A stretch of 7,274 bases of DNA, taken from Pseudomonadota bacterium. Lineage in GTDB: Bacteria > Desulfobacterota > Desulfobacteria > Desulfobacterales > Desulfobacteraceae. Positions 1 through 6,006 of this stretch are shown piece after piece (within the stretch, counting starts at the first letter, position 1; every line of letters begins with the position of its first letter). The position numbers and the translations under genes were made by a program. The DNA lies in assembly GCA_018812385.1 (NCBI GenBank), contig JAHJDU010000580.1:1-7274 (forward strand), written 5' to 3'. The notes beneath the pieces are model-generated. The model had not been told where the DNA came from. It saw only the letters and a list, made by a program, of their open reading frames with translations, and did no database searches.

Positions 1-1048
1 AAAATGTACCGCAGAGAGGCACGCCATGGCGCTGGAGAATCTCATTGGCTGTACAGCAAATACCTGAAAGCTGTATCCCTTTTGCACCTTTTGATTTTGC
101 ATAATCTTCCATTTCCCTGGATTGCGCAACAACTACAATCATTTCAGAAAGAATAGGTTCATGTCCATGGATAACAATGTTAACATGATCTTCCTTCATC
201 ACACCAAGGTTTGCTTCAGATTCAAGGGGATAAGGTGTTCCAAAAAGAACATCCTGTAGATCGGTGGCCATCATTGAACCTCCCCATCCATCGGCGATTG
301 ACGCTCTCGTTCCCTGTTTGATCAAGTTCTTGTAATCCTGGTCCACGCCCATGTGGGTCCGGTGCATAATTTCAACGATTTCTCTATCAATATTTCTAGG
401 ACAAACTCCGTTATCCTTCCATTTTTTATACAAAGCTTCTGGTGCGCGTTTAAGATAAAGCAATTCCCCTTTGGGTTTTCCCCATTCATTTAAAGCCTTT
501 TCACCAACCTCTACTGCAATTTCATCAATATCACGATCAACTAATTCTCCATCAACTTCAATCTTGATATCAACGTTGAAGTAAGGTGCAATTGATAATA
601 ATTTATCATGATCTTTTATTTTATACACATCTGTTTCTTTGTTTGCAGCACTCACAAAAACTTCTGCTACACATCGGCCATGATCAGAATGGGCTGCAGC
701 TCCGCCGGCTATCATCCTGATAAAATTTCTTGCTGCAATTGTATTGGGTGTTGCACCACATAGCCCTTTCCGATCATCTTCTCCCTGGATACCGGATTTT
801 GGCAAAGGTAACCGGCAGGGCCCCATGCTACAGTTTTTGCAGCATATTCCCTGAACGCCGATGTTACACGGCTTCATATTTTGGGCCCGGTCAAATACTG
901 TCTCGATGTTCAAATCCTGTGCTCTCGCAATCATCTGCTGGGTTGCAGGATCAATAGACGCCTCCGTAGGGATAGCCTTTTTTCTGGATTTTTCTTTATT
1001 TATATTTTCTGATCTATTTTCCAGCTTGAGAATCTTTTTTTCTACCAT
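1..1048 (-). CDS. cooS: Anaerobic Ni-Fe carbon monoxide dehydrogenase catalytic subunit CooS, N-terminal 349 residues (3' end cut by window)
   Basis: This is the catalytic subunit of anaerobic CO dehydrogenase, which interconverts CO and CO2 at a Ni-Fe-S C-cluster and passes electrons through B and D [4Fe-4S] clusters. Reading down from ATG 1048 gives 349 codons, just over half of the roughly 630-670 residues usual for CooS; the rest lies outside the window. C61 and C69 fit the inter-subunit D-cluster ligands. C70, C73, C78 and C97 fit the B-cluster. AAHSDHGR (118-125) follows, as in the family. HGHEP (294-298) and GICC (329-332) hold the first C-cluster His and Cys ligands; the later ones are off-window. 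The start is set by AGGAG 8-9 bases upstream. Compared with Rhodospirillum CooS as I recall it, there are about 20 extra N-terminal residues and about 5 extra between C78 and C97. It diverges from the sigma-54 activator gene, and whether cooC or cooF follows cannot be seen. Confidence 0.95.
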   Translation of the reverse strand, partial: MVEKKILKLENRSENINKEKSRKKAIPTEASIDPATQQMIARAQDLNIETVFDRAQNMKPCNIGVQGICCKNCSMGPCRLPLPKSGIQGEDDRKGLCGATPNTIAARNFIRMIAGGAAAHSDHGRCVAEVFVSAANKETDVYKIKDHDKLLSIAPYFNVDIKIEVDGELVDRDIDEIAVEVGEKALNEWGKPKGELLYLKRAPEALYKKWKDNGVCPRNIDREIVEIMHRTHMGVDQDYKNLIKQGTRASIADGWGGSMMATDLQDVLFGTPYPLESEANLGVMKEDHVNIVIHGHEPILSEMIVVVAQSREMEDYAKSKGAKGIQLSGICCTANEILQRHGVPLCGTF

Positions 1049-1117
1049 TAATAAATCTCCTATTAGTTAAAAATAAATTTCTGGTGAAGAACCATCTTTG
1101 TGCCATAAAATGTGAAA

Positions 1118-1134
1118 AGCAAGGACTATGCCAA
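1118..1134 (-). promoter_or_regulatory. Sigma-54 (-24/-12) promoter for cooS
   Basis: On the minus strand this reads TTGGCATAGTCCTTGCT, against the sigma-54 consensus YTGGCACGrNNNTTGCW. The invariant GG (1132-1131) and GC (1120-1119) are separated by exactly 10 bases, as sigma-54 requires. The start of transcription would fall near 1108, giving a leader of about 60 bases before the cooS ATG. A sigma-54 promoter needs an ATP-driven activator, and one is encoded divergently next door. The two departures from consensus (C to T, G to A after TTGGCA) are the same as in the promoter at 2919. Confidence 0.82.
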
Positions 1135-1226
1135 CATAAAATAAATCATTTTGCTGGAACAATAATTACATTATTACAGATAGTTATTAAAATAGCATCA
1201 TTAACAGATCTTTATTTGATATTGAA

Positions 1227-1248
1227 AACAGTGCAAAAATGCGACTGT
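1227..1248 (-). promoter_or_regulatory. Proximal upstream activator-like site of cooS
   Basis: On the minus strand this site begins ACAGTCGCATTTTTGC and ends CACTGTT. The left half ACAGTCGC resembles the AAAGTCGC half-site of the dyads at 2771 and 2794. The right half, GCACTGTT, restores the dyad only if one base is treated as missing. The centre lies about 130 bp upstream of the predicted cooS start, a normal distance for a sigma-54 activator site. Its role as an operator is inferred from repetition and position. Confidence 0.5.
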
Positions 1249-1250
1249 AT

Positions 1251-1272
1251 GGGGGAGAAATAATGCGACTTT
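1251..1272 (-). promoter_or_regulatory. Distal upstream activator-like site of cooS (strong half-site)
   Basis: On the minus strand this starts AAAGTCGCATTA, identical over 12 bases to the start of the dyad at 2771-2782. The second half (TTTCTCCCCC) does not complete the palindrome, so only one half-site is good. It lies 24 bp from the copy at 1227-1248, matching the 23-bp step between the two dyads upstream of 2967. The centre is about 150 bp upstream of the predicted cooS start. Confidence 0.55.
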
Positions 1273-1274
1273 AA

Positions 1275-1302
1275 AATACATTAAAAATAATACATTAAAA
1301 AT
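1275..1302. repeat. 14-bp perfect tandem duplication in the divergent intergenic region
   Basis: The unit AATACATTAAAAAT occurs twice head to tail (1275-1288 and 1289-1302) without a mismatch. It lies between the upstream activator-like sites of cooS and the regulator start. The DNA is very AT-rich, so replication slippage is a plain explanation. It could also overlap the promoter of the regulator gene, for which I found no convincing -35/-10 or -24/-12 element. Confidence 0.8.
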
Positions 1303-1370
1303 AACTTGAGCATGTCTATGATTTATGAAAAAATAGACAATAGAAGTTAATATGAATTCTATGGATTTTT

Positions 1371-2717
1371 ATGATGATAAATAAAAAAATGTTCGGCCCC
1401 CTTACCGAAGAAACCACCAAGGTAATTCTTGAATGTATATCAGACGGAGTTTTTACCATAGATTACAATTGGGAGATCACTTCCTTTAACCGTGCCGCAG
1501 AGGATATCACTGGAATTGCCCGCAAAGATGCAATAGGGCGCCACTGCTGGGAGGTCTTTCGATCCAATATGTGCGAAGAGGGTTGTGCCCTTAAAAAAAC
1601 CATGGAAGAGGGCAGGCCTTTTATCAGCACATCCGGATATATTATTAACAGTGAAAAAAAACGAATTCCCATCACCACTTCAACCTCTCTTTTCATTGAT
1701 AAAAACGGGGATGTCATCGGAGGGGTCGAGACATTCAGGGACCATTCTCTTGTTGAGGAACTTAGAAAAGAACTCTCCGGCAACTTTAAGGTTGAAGATA
1801 TTGTCAGCAAAAGTGCTGCCATGAAAAAAATCTTTAATATTCTTCCCCAGATATCGGACAGTGATTCCTCAGTACTCATTGAAGGAGAAACCGGTACTGG
1901 CAAAGAACTTATGGCAAGAGCAATTCATAATATGAGCCCCAGGAAGGAAAAACCGTTTATTGCCATCAACTGTGGTGCGATGCCTGATACACTCCTTGAG
2001 TCAGAATTATTCGGATATAAAAAAGGCGCATTTACCAATGCGATAAAAGATAAACCAGGGCAGTTTGCCCTGGCCCATGGCGGAACTATTTTTCTTGATG
2101 AAATTGGAGATACAAGTCCTGCCTTCCAAGTCAGTCTTTTGCGGGTTTTGCAGGAACATGAATTCATCCCTCTTGGTGGTTTAAGCAAAGAAAAAACCGA
2201 CGTCAGGATTATTGCCGCCACCAATCAGGACCTTTCAGAGCTATTGAAAAAAAACCAGTTCCGGCAGGACCTCTATTATCGGATAAATGTCATTCGGTTA
2301 ATCCTGCCTCCTCTAAGGCAACGGATGGAGGATATTCCCCTGCTTGTGGAACGGTTCATCAACAAATTGAATATGCTTCAGAAAAAGTTTATCCAGGGTA
2401 TGGATAAGAGAGTACTCCAGGTTCTTATGTCCTATGAGTTCCCTGGAAATATCAGGGAACTTGAAAACATAATAGAACATGCCTTTGTACTCTGCTCCCA
2501 GGGATATATCAACCTTCACCATCTGCCCAATTTTCTATCTTTGCAGGCCAATGTCAATGTAGACGAAAAAGATGACCCGGTTAAGGCCGTTAAAATCAAG
2601 CTCATAACAGATGCTCTGACACGAAATGGCGACAATCGGAACTTGGCAGCAAAAGACCTTGGAATACACAAAAGCACTCTTTTTAGAAGAATTAAAAAGC
2701 TGGGCATAAAACTTTAA
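1371..2717 (+). CDS. PAS-domain sigma-54-dependent transcriptional activator (AAA+, Fis-type HTH)
   Basis: This 448-residue enhancer-binding protein hydrolyses ATP to open sigma-54 promoters. A PAS sensor fills about residues 12-128. The AAA+ domain (about 140-375) has Walker A GETGTGKE (172-179), GAFTNA (219-224) where most family members have GAFTGA, and Walker B GGTIFLDE (237-244). A Fis-type helix-turn-helix ends the protein (about 418-446: NLAAKDLGIHKSTLFRRIKK). There is no response-receiver domain, so the signal probably enters through the PAS domain, which carries C59, C68 and C72. ATG 1371 has only a weak GGA five bases upstream; ATG 1374 and 1389 are alternatives that would not affect the PAS domain. 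By position and domain order it resembles DVU2106, the ORP-cluster activator of Desulfovibrio vulgaris. Sigma-54 promoters with shared upstream sites on both sides suggest it controls cooS and the downstream operon. Its own upstream region shows no sigma-54 element. Confidence 0.93.
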   Translation: MMINKKMFGPLTEETTKVILECISDGVFTIDYNWEITSFNRAAEDITGIARKDAIGRHCWEVFRSNMCEEGCALKKTMEEGRPFISTSGYIINSEKKRIPITTSTSLFIDKNGDVIGGVETFRDHSLVEELRKELSGNFKVEDIVSKSAAMKKIFNILPQISDSDSSVLIEGETGTGKELMARAIHNMSPRKEKPFIAINCGAMPDTLLESELFGYKKGAFTNAIKDKPGQFALAHGGTIFLDEIGDTSPAFQVSLLRVLQEHEFIPLGGLSKEKTDVRIIAATNQDLSELLKKNQFRQDLYYRINVIRLILPPLRQRMEDIPLLVERFINKLNMLQKKFIQGMDKRVLQVLMSYEFPGNIRELENIIEHAFVLCSQGYINLHHLPNFLSLQANVNVDEKDDPVKAVKIKLITDALTRNGDNRNLAAKDLGIHKSTLFRRIKKLGIKL

Positions 2718-2770
2718 ATTTGTTTTCAACCTGCAGGATCAGCAACCCTGAAAGCCTGGCCCACTCAAAA

Positions 2771-2792
2771 AAAGTCGCATTAGAGCGACTCT
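2771..2792 (+). promoter_or_regulatory. Distal upstream activator dyad of the ORP-like operon
   Basis: The site reads AAAGTCGC-ATTAGA-GCGACTCT; its core AGTCGC-N6-GCGACT is a perfect inverted repeat. It lies about 165 bp upstream of the predicted sigma-54 start near 2946. Its first 12 bases are repeated exactly, in the same orientation relative to transcription, upstream of cooS (1272-1261, minus strand). It is therefore the best candidate binding site for the neighbouring Fis-type activator. A minus-strand reading resembles an intrinsic terminator, but no minus-strand gene lies there. Confidence 0.65.
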
Positions 2793-2793
2793 T

Positions 2794-2815
2794 AAAGTCT
2801 CGTTTATTCGACTTT
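2794..2815 (+). promoter_or_regulatory. Proximal upstream activator dyad of the ORP-like operon
   Basis: The site reads AAAGTCTC-GTTTAT-TCGACTTT. It has the same length and phase as the dyad at 2771, starts 23 bp after it, and keeps AAAGTC and CGACT in register. The arms AAAGTC and GACTTT are perfect complements. Its centre is about 140 bp upstream of the predicted transcription start. Two tandem dyads are typical of sites where sigma-54 activators oligomerise. Confidence 0.6.
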
Positions 2816-2848
2816 GCCTTTCCAGTGAGCGCTCAACCGCATATGTAA

Positions 2849-2861
2849 AATCAATCAATAA
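2849..2861 (+). promoter_or_regulatory. Possible IHF-like bending site
   Basis: AATCAATCAATAA matches the IHF consensus WATCAANNNNTTR with one mismatch. It lies between the activator dyads and the sigma-54 promoter, where IHF commonly bends DNA. The consensus is loose and the DNA AT-rich, so this could be chance. Confidence 0.25.
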
Positions 2862-2918
2862 ACACATAAGAAACTGGAATTTAAAGCAATCCAACAGACT
2901 TAAGTTGTGATTTCTTCT

Positions 2919-2935
2919 CTGGCATAAGCTTTGCA
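2919..2935 (+). promoter_or_regulatory. Sigma-54 (-24/-12) promoter of the ORP-like operon
   Basis: The sequence CTGGCATAAGCTTTGCA matches YTGGCACGrNNNTTGCW, with GG at 2921-2922 and GC at 2933-2934 exactly 10 bases apart. The predicted start of transcription is near 2946, about 20 bases before the first ATG (2967), leaving room for the AAGGAG at 2951-2956. It carries the same two deviations from consensus as the cooS promoter. Confidence 0.88.
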
Positions 2936-2966
2936 ATACAGTTTTCCAGAAAGGAGTTTGATTTGT

Positions 2967-3353
2967 ATGAAGATTGCATTAACCATCTGGGGAAATAGAA
3001 TTTCACCTGTTTTTGATTCAGCGCAGACATTGCTTGTAGCGCAGATTAAAAATGATAAGGTTATCAAAAAATCCTATGAATCTTTTGATTCCAACAGCGC
3101 AGGTTTTCCTGATGATTTTAAAAAAATGGGTATATCTATACTGATCTGCGGCGCCATCTCCGAGAAACCGGCAAATCTAATTGCCCTTTCAGGAATCAAA
3201 CTCATTCCTTTTGTAACCGGAAACGCAGCACAGTTACTGGACTTGTATCTGAACAATAACCCCGTTTCTGCAGCATATTTCATGCCGGGCTACCCAAGGC
3301 AGGGATGCCAAAACGGGTTAAAAAATGCTGTGTCAAATTTGAAAAAGATATGA
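2967..3353 (+). CDS. NifX/NafY-family (dinitrogenase FeMo-cofactor biosynthesis-like) protein, first gene of the operon
   Basis: This 128-residue protein has the small alpha/beta fold of the NifX/NafY/ORP/MTH1175 family, whose characterised members bind Mo-Fe or Mo-Cu clusters or act in cofactor assembly. Family signatures are the opening MKIALTIWGNRISPVFDSA (residues 1-19; compare 'RvSPvFD') and the central strand-turn GISILICGAIS (55-65). Only C61 and C114 are candidate thiol ligands. I chose ATG 2967 because AAGGAG (2951-2956) sits 10 bases upstream and the family N-terminus begins there. An in-frame TTG at 2931 lies inside the -12 promoter element and so would not be transcribed. It is the promoter-proximal gene of a run to 6366 and is clearly diverged from the two other family members at 5596 and 6007. 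A specific role cannot be assigned. Confidence 0.8.
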   Translation: MKIALTIWGNRISPVFDSAQTLLVAQIKNDKVIKKSYESFDSNSAGFPDDFKKMGISILICGAISEKPANLIALSGIKLIPFVTGNAAQLLDLYLNNNPVSAAYFMPGYPRQGCQNGLKNAVSNLKKI

Positions 3354-3391
3354 ATACAAACCATATAAAGAATAAGGGATAACCTATCAAA

Positions 3392-3790
3392 ATGATAAAA
3401 GTATTATTGGCAAGCCGTAACAGCGCATTGTTTTCAGATATGATAGATGCTTTTCAAAGCCACAACGTCCGGATCGATCCGGTACAATCCGGAAGCAATG
3501 CATTAACCATGATTGCAGATGGGTTATATAATCTGCTGATTACGGATGAAGACCTGTCAGATATGAGTGGCAAAACCCTGATTGAAAAAACAATCACGCT
3601 TAATCCATTTATGAATTGCGTGGTTGTCAGTACGCTTTCACACAAAGATTTTCATGAAGAATTTGAAGGCTTGGGGGTGCTCATGCAATTTCCCCCTATA
3701 CCCGGCACAACAGATGTTCAAAACCTTCTGGATCATTTAGACAAAATACATTGTCTGTACAAAAATAAATTAAGGTCACAAGGAGAATAA
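3392..3790 (+). CDS. Stand-alone response-regulator receiver-like protein, degenerate acidic pocket
   Basis: This 132-residue single-domain protein follows the CheY-like receiver pattern: a hydrophobic first strand (IKVLLAS), then LLITDEDLSDMSG at 48-60, which aligns D52 with the phospho-accepting Asp, and VVVSTLS with the conserved Ser/Thr strand. The acidic pair that binds Mg2+ after strand 1 is missing (A7-S8-R9-N10 in its place), and the usual Lys-Pro is replaced by QFPPIPG. Phosphorylation is therefore doubtful, and a protein-protein role is more likely. There is no DNA-binding output domain. It starts 38 bases after the NifX-like gene and ends 5 bases before the first ATPase start, so it is surely in the operon. 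The upstream AAGGGA is about 12 bases from ATG 3392, a weak ribosome site. I do not recognise a named family. Confidence 0.75.
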   Translation: MIKVLLASRNSALFSDMIDAFQSHNVRIDPVQSGSNALTMIADGLYNLLITDEDLSDMSGKTLIEKTITLNPFMNCVVVSTLSHKDFHEEFEGLGVLMQFPPIPGTTDVQNLLDHLDKIHCLYKNKLRSQGE

Positions 3791-3795
3791 AACTG

Positions 3796-4674
3796 ATGAT
3801 TATCAGTATTGCAAGCGGAAAAGGCGGAACCGGTAAAACAACGGTGGCAACCAATTTAGCCTTTTCTTTGGGAAAAAATGTTCAACTCATGGACTGCGAT
3901 GTTGAAGAGCCGAATTCCCATCTTTTTTTAAACCCTGAAATCAAAGAGAAACAAGCCGTAATTGCTCCAATTCCATTGATTGATGAAGATAAATGTAACT
4001 ATTGTAAAAAATGCATGGAGATCTGCAGGTTCGGCGCCATTGCCGTAGTCGGCAAAAAGGTGATTACTTTTCCTGAACTGTGCCATAGCTGTGGCGGCTG
4101 CATGGCGGTTTGTCCTGAAGACGCGATTTCGGAAAGCGACAGGGAACTTGGGGACATTGAAACAGGCAGTATAGGGGACATATCTTTCATCCACGGACGT
4201 TTGAAGGTCGGCCAGGTCATGTCAGTGCCGATTATAAAAAAAATACGAGCCCATGCCAACGACAGGATGGTAAATATCATTGATGCCCCTCCTGGCACTT
4301 CCTGCCCGGTGATCGCGGCCATGAAAGGAGCGGATTTTATTCTTCTGGTCACAGAACCCACTCCTTTCGGACTTCATGACCTGATACTGGCTGTGGAAGC
4401 CGTTAAAATTTTAAAAATTCCCCATGGTATTGTGATAAATCGAGCCGGTATGGGGAACGATGGTGTCAAAGAATATGCTAAAAAAGAAGGCATCCCCATT
4501 CTTATGGAAATCCCGTTTGATAAAAAAATTGCCCGGGTCTATTCCAGAGGCGAACTGGTTGTTGAAAAAATGCCTGAATATAAAGATAAATTTTTAGATC
4601 TGTTTGATCAAATTAAAAGTCTGGTTAAAAATCCGGTTAAAGATGTGACCGATAAAGGAGCGGGTAGCAAATGA
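3796..4674 (+). CDS. MinD/NBP35-type P-loop ATPase with inserted 2x[4Fe-4S] ferredoxin domain (first of tandem pair)
   Basis: This 292-residue cytosolic ATPase belongs to the MinD/Mrp/NifH-like class. It has a deviant Walker A GKGGTGKTT (8-16, signature Lys9), switch I around MDCDVEEPN (32-40) and switch II DAPPG (163-167) followed by C170. A bacterial ferredoxin domain is inserted between switch I and II, with ligands C67, C70, C73, C77 and C96, C99, C102, C106, enough for two [4Fe-4S] clusters. This architecture matches the paired ATPases of the Desulfovibrio ORP cluster (DVU2103/DVU2104). ORP components interact in a complex there, but the exact reaction is unknown. The start is supported by AAGGAG at 3780-3785, 10 bases upstream. 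The stop overlaps the next start by 4 bases, implying coupled translation. Related ATPases load metal clusters or nickel (CooC, NBP35), so a maturation role is a reasonable inference. Confidence 0.92.
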   Translation: MIISIASGKGGTGKTTVATNLAFSLGKNVQLMDCDVEEPNSHLFLNPEIKEKQAVIAPIPLIDEDKCNYCKKCMEICRFGAIAVVGKKVITFPELCHSCGGCMAVCPEDAISESDRELGDIETGSIGDISFIHGRLKVGQVMSVPIIKKIRAHANDRMVNIIDAPPGTSCPVIAAMKGADFILLVTEPTPFGLHDLILAVEAVKILKIPHGIVINRAGMGNDGVKEYAKKEGIPILMEIPFDKKIARVYSRGELVVEKMPEYKDKFLDLFDQIKSLVKNPVKDVTDKGAGSK

Positions 4675-5555
4675 GAGAGCTGGTGATTTTAAGTGGAAAA
4701 GGTGGCACGGGTAAAACAAGTATAGCTGCGGCTTTTGCATCTTTTTCAAACAATATGATCCTTTGCGACGCTGATGTGGATGCAGCAGATCTTCATCTGC
4801 TCACGGCCCCGGATATTCAACAAAAAACAGATTTTCAGGGGGGCAACGTTGCTATTATCAATCCTGATAAATGTACGAGTTGCGGGCTGTGCATTGAATT
4901 ATGCAGGTTTGACGCGGTAAAGGACACCTTTGAAATTGATCCCATTGAATGTGAGGGATGCGGTGTATGTTATGATCTTTGCCCTGAAAAGGCCATTGAT
5001 TTCCCAATAAAGACCTGCGGAGAATGGTATATTTCATATACCCGCTTCGGGCCTATGGTTCATGCACGACTTGGGATTGCTCAAGAAAACTCCGGTCGTC
5101 TGGTGGCCCTTGTCAGACATGAAGCCAGAAAAATAGTTCAGAAAAAAAATATTGATCTGATACTGACCGACGGCCCACCGGGAATCGGGTGCCCTGTTAT
5201 TGCTTCCATGGGCCAGGCCAATGCGATTCTGATTGTATCAGAACCTACGGTTTCAGGGATACACGATCTTGCGCGAGTGGGTCAGCTGGCGGTTCATTTT
5301 AAAATACCGGCCATGGTCTGTGTGAACAAATATGACCTGAATTTTGACCAGACCCAGGCTATAAAGGATCTTGCAAAAGAAAAAAATATCTTTTTTGCAG
5401 GCCAGATCCCTTTTGATAAAAATTTCACTGAGTCCATGATTCAAGGAAAAAACATTATTGAAACCGATGAGAAATCGCAGGCAAGCCTTGCTGTCAGAAA
5501 AATCTGGGAAAATGTAATGGCCCAGCCTGCTATGAACATTGTACGATTAACCTGA
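4671..5555 (+). CDS. MinD/NBP35-type P-loop ATPase with inserted 2x[4Fe-4S] ferredoxin domain (second of tandem pair)
   Basis: This 294-residue paralogue of the preceding protein has the same order of parts. Deviant Walker A is GKGGTGKTS (9-17, Lys10), switch I is CDADVDAADLHLL (32-44) and switch II is DGPPG (167-171) followed by C174. The inserted ferredoxin ligands are C68, C71, C74, C78 and C94, C97, C100, C104. C116, just after the second cluster motif, has no counterpart in the partner. ATG 4671 lies in an ATGA overlap with the previous stop, so translation is probably coupled and the products made in equal amounts. The two sequences differ throughout, so they are old paralogues rather than a recent duplication, which fits a heterodimer. 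The likely family counterpart is the other ATPase of the DVU2103/DVU2104 pair. Conserved active-site and cluster residues are all present. Confidence 0.92.
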   Translation: MRELVILSGKGGTGKTSIAAAFASFSNNMILCDADVDAADLHLLTAPDIQQKTDFQGGNVAIINPDKCTSCGLCIELCRFDAVKDTFEIDPIECEGCGVCYDLCPEKAIDFPIKTCGEWYISYTRFGPMVHARLGIAQENSGRLVALVRHEARKIVQKKNIDLILTDGPPGIGCPVIASMGQANAILIVSEPTVSGIHDLARVGQLAVHFKIPAMVCVNKYDLNFDQTQAIKDLAKEKNIFFAGQIPFDKNFTESMIQGKNIIETDEKSQASLAVRKIWENVMAQPAMNIVRLT

Positions 5556-5595
5556 ACTTTTAAACAAAAAGAATTATTTAAGGAGTTAAACAAAC

Positions 5596-5982
5596 ATGAA
5601 AAACGGTAGAATCGCAATCCCCTCCAACGGACAGGGCGGCCTTGACGGCACGAGAGCAGGACATTTTGGTCATTGTGACGTGTTTACATTTGTCGATGTT
5701 GAAGATAGTCATATCAAACAGGTAACAATACTTCAAAACCAGGAACATGTCCAGGGTGGCTGCATGGTGCCTGTCAATCTTCTGGCAGACAACAAAGTCA
5801 CGGCCTTGGTTGTGGGGGGCATTGGCATGCGTCCTTTAATGGGTTTCAGACAGGTGGGCATTGATGTATACCACGATGCCGAGCGTGAGGATATCAGACC
5901 GGTTGTTGAAGACCTGATTGCAGGCAAGCTTTTTGAAATCAAAAATGATCAGGTCTGCGGCGGTGGTGGTGGACAAGTTTAA
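5596..5982 (+). CDS. NifX/ORP-family protein with His/Cys cluster and CGGGGG tail
   Basis: This 128-residue member of the dinitrogenase FeMo-cofactor/ORP-like family begins MKNGRIAIPSNGQGG and contains GGIGMRPLMGFRQVGI, the loop-helix pattern I associate with ORP-type proteins. Possible metal ligands gather in HFGHC (H23, H26, C27), H51 and C56. The C-terminus is unusual: C121, then five glycines, then QV. The start is fixed by AAGGAG at 5580-5585. It follows the second ATPase after 40 bases and precedes the next family member by 24 bases, so it belongs to the operon. In Desulfovibrio, ORP carries a Mo-Cu-S cluster; whether this protein does cannot be told from sequence, since the ORP cluster is held largely non-covalently as I recall. 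Assignment to the family is firm, to ORP itself only tentative. Confidence 0.85.
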   Translation: MKNGRIAIPSNGQGGLDGTRAGHFGHCDVFTFVDVEDSHIKQVTILQNQEHVQGGCMVPVNLLADNKVTALVVGGIGMRPLMGFRQVGIDVYHDAEREDIRPVVEDLIAGKLFEIKNDQVCGGGGGQV

Positions 5983-6006
5983 ATATAAATTCTTAGGAGA
6001 TTTATC

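Noticed and set aside
730..1070. Two short plus-strand ORFs at 730-957 and 861-1070
   Set aside because: They are shadows of cooS, which is encoded on the opposite strand with clear cluster motifs.
1352..1384. Ten-codon leader ORF (ATG 1352 to TAA) overlapping the regulator start
   Set aside because: It has no good ribosome site and no attenuator-like structure; it is likely chance in AT-rich DNA.
1463..1903. 146-codon minus-strand ORF inside the regulator gene
   Set aside because: The plus-strand frame has full PAS and AAA+ motifs; the antisense frame shows no recognisable domain. The other long antisense ORFs at 3999-4361, 6046-6360 and 6541-6960 are rejected for the same reason.
2767..2790. 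Minus-strand hairpin AGTCGC-TCTAAT-GCGACT followed by seven T, resembling an intrinsic terminator
   Set aside because: No gene is read on the minus strand here, a second in-register 22-bp dyad follows at 2794, and the same half-site recurs upstream of cooS. An activator site explains more. A terminator for antisense transcripts is not excluded.
2826..2835. 10-bp perfect palindrome TGAGCGCTCA between the activator dyads and the promoter
   Set aside because: Palindromes of this size are expected several times by chance in a window this long, and it is unlike the repeated dyads.
2931..2966. In-frame TTG start extending the first operon gene by 12 codons
   Set aside because: It lies inside the -12 element of the sigma-54 promoter, upstream of the predicted transcript start. 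ATG 2967 has a good AAGGAG and the family N-terminus.
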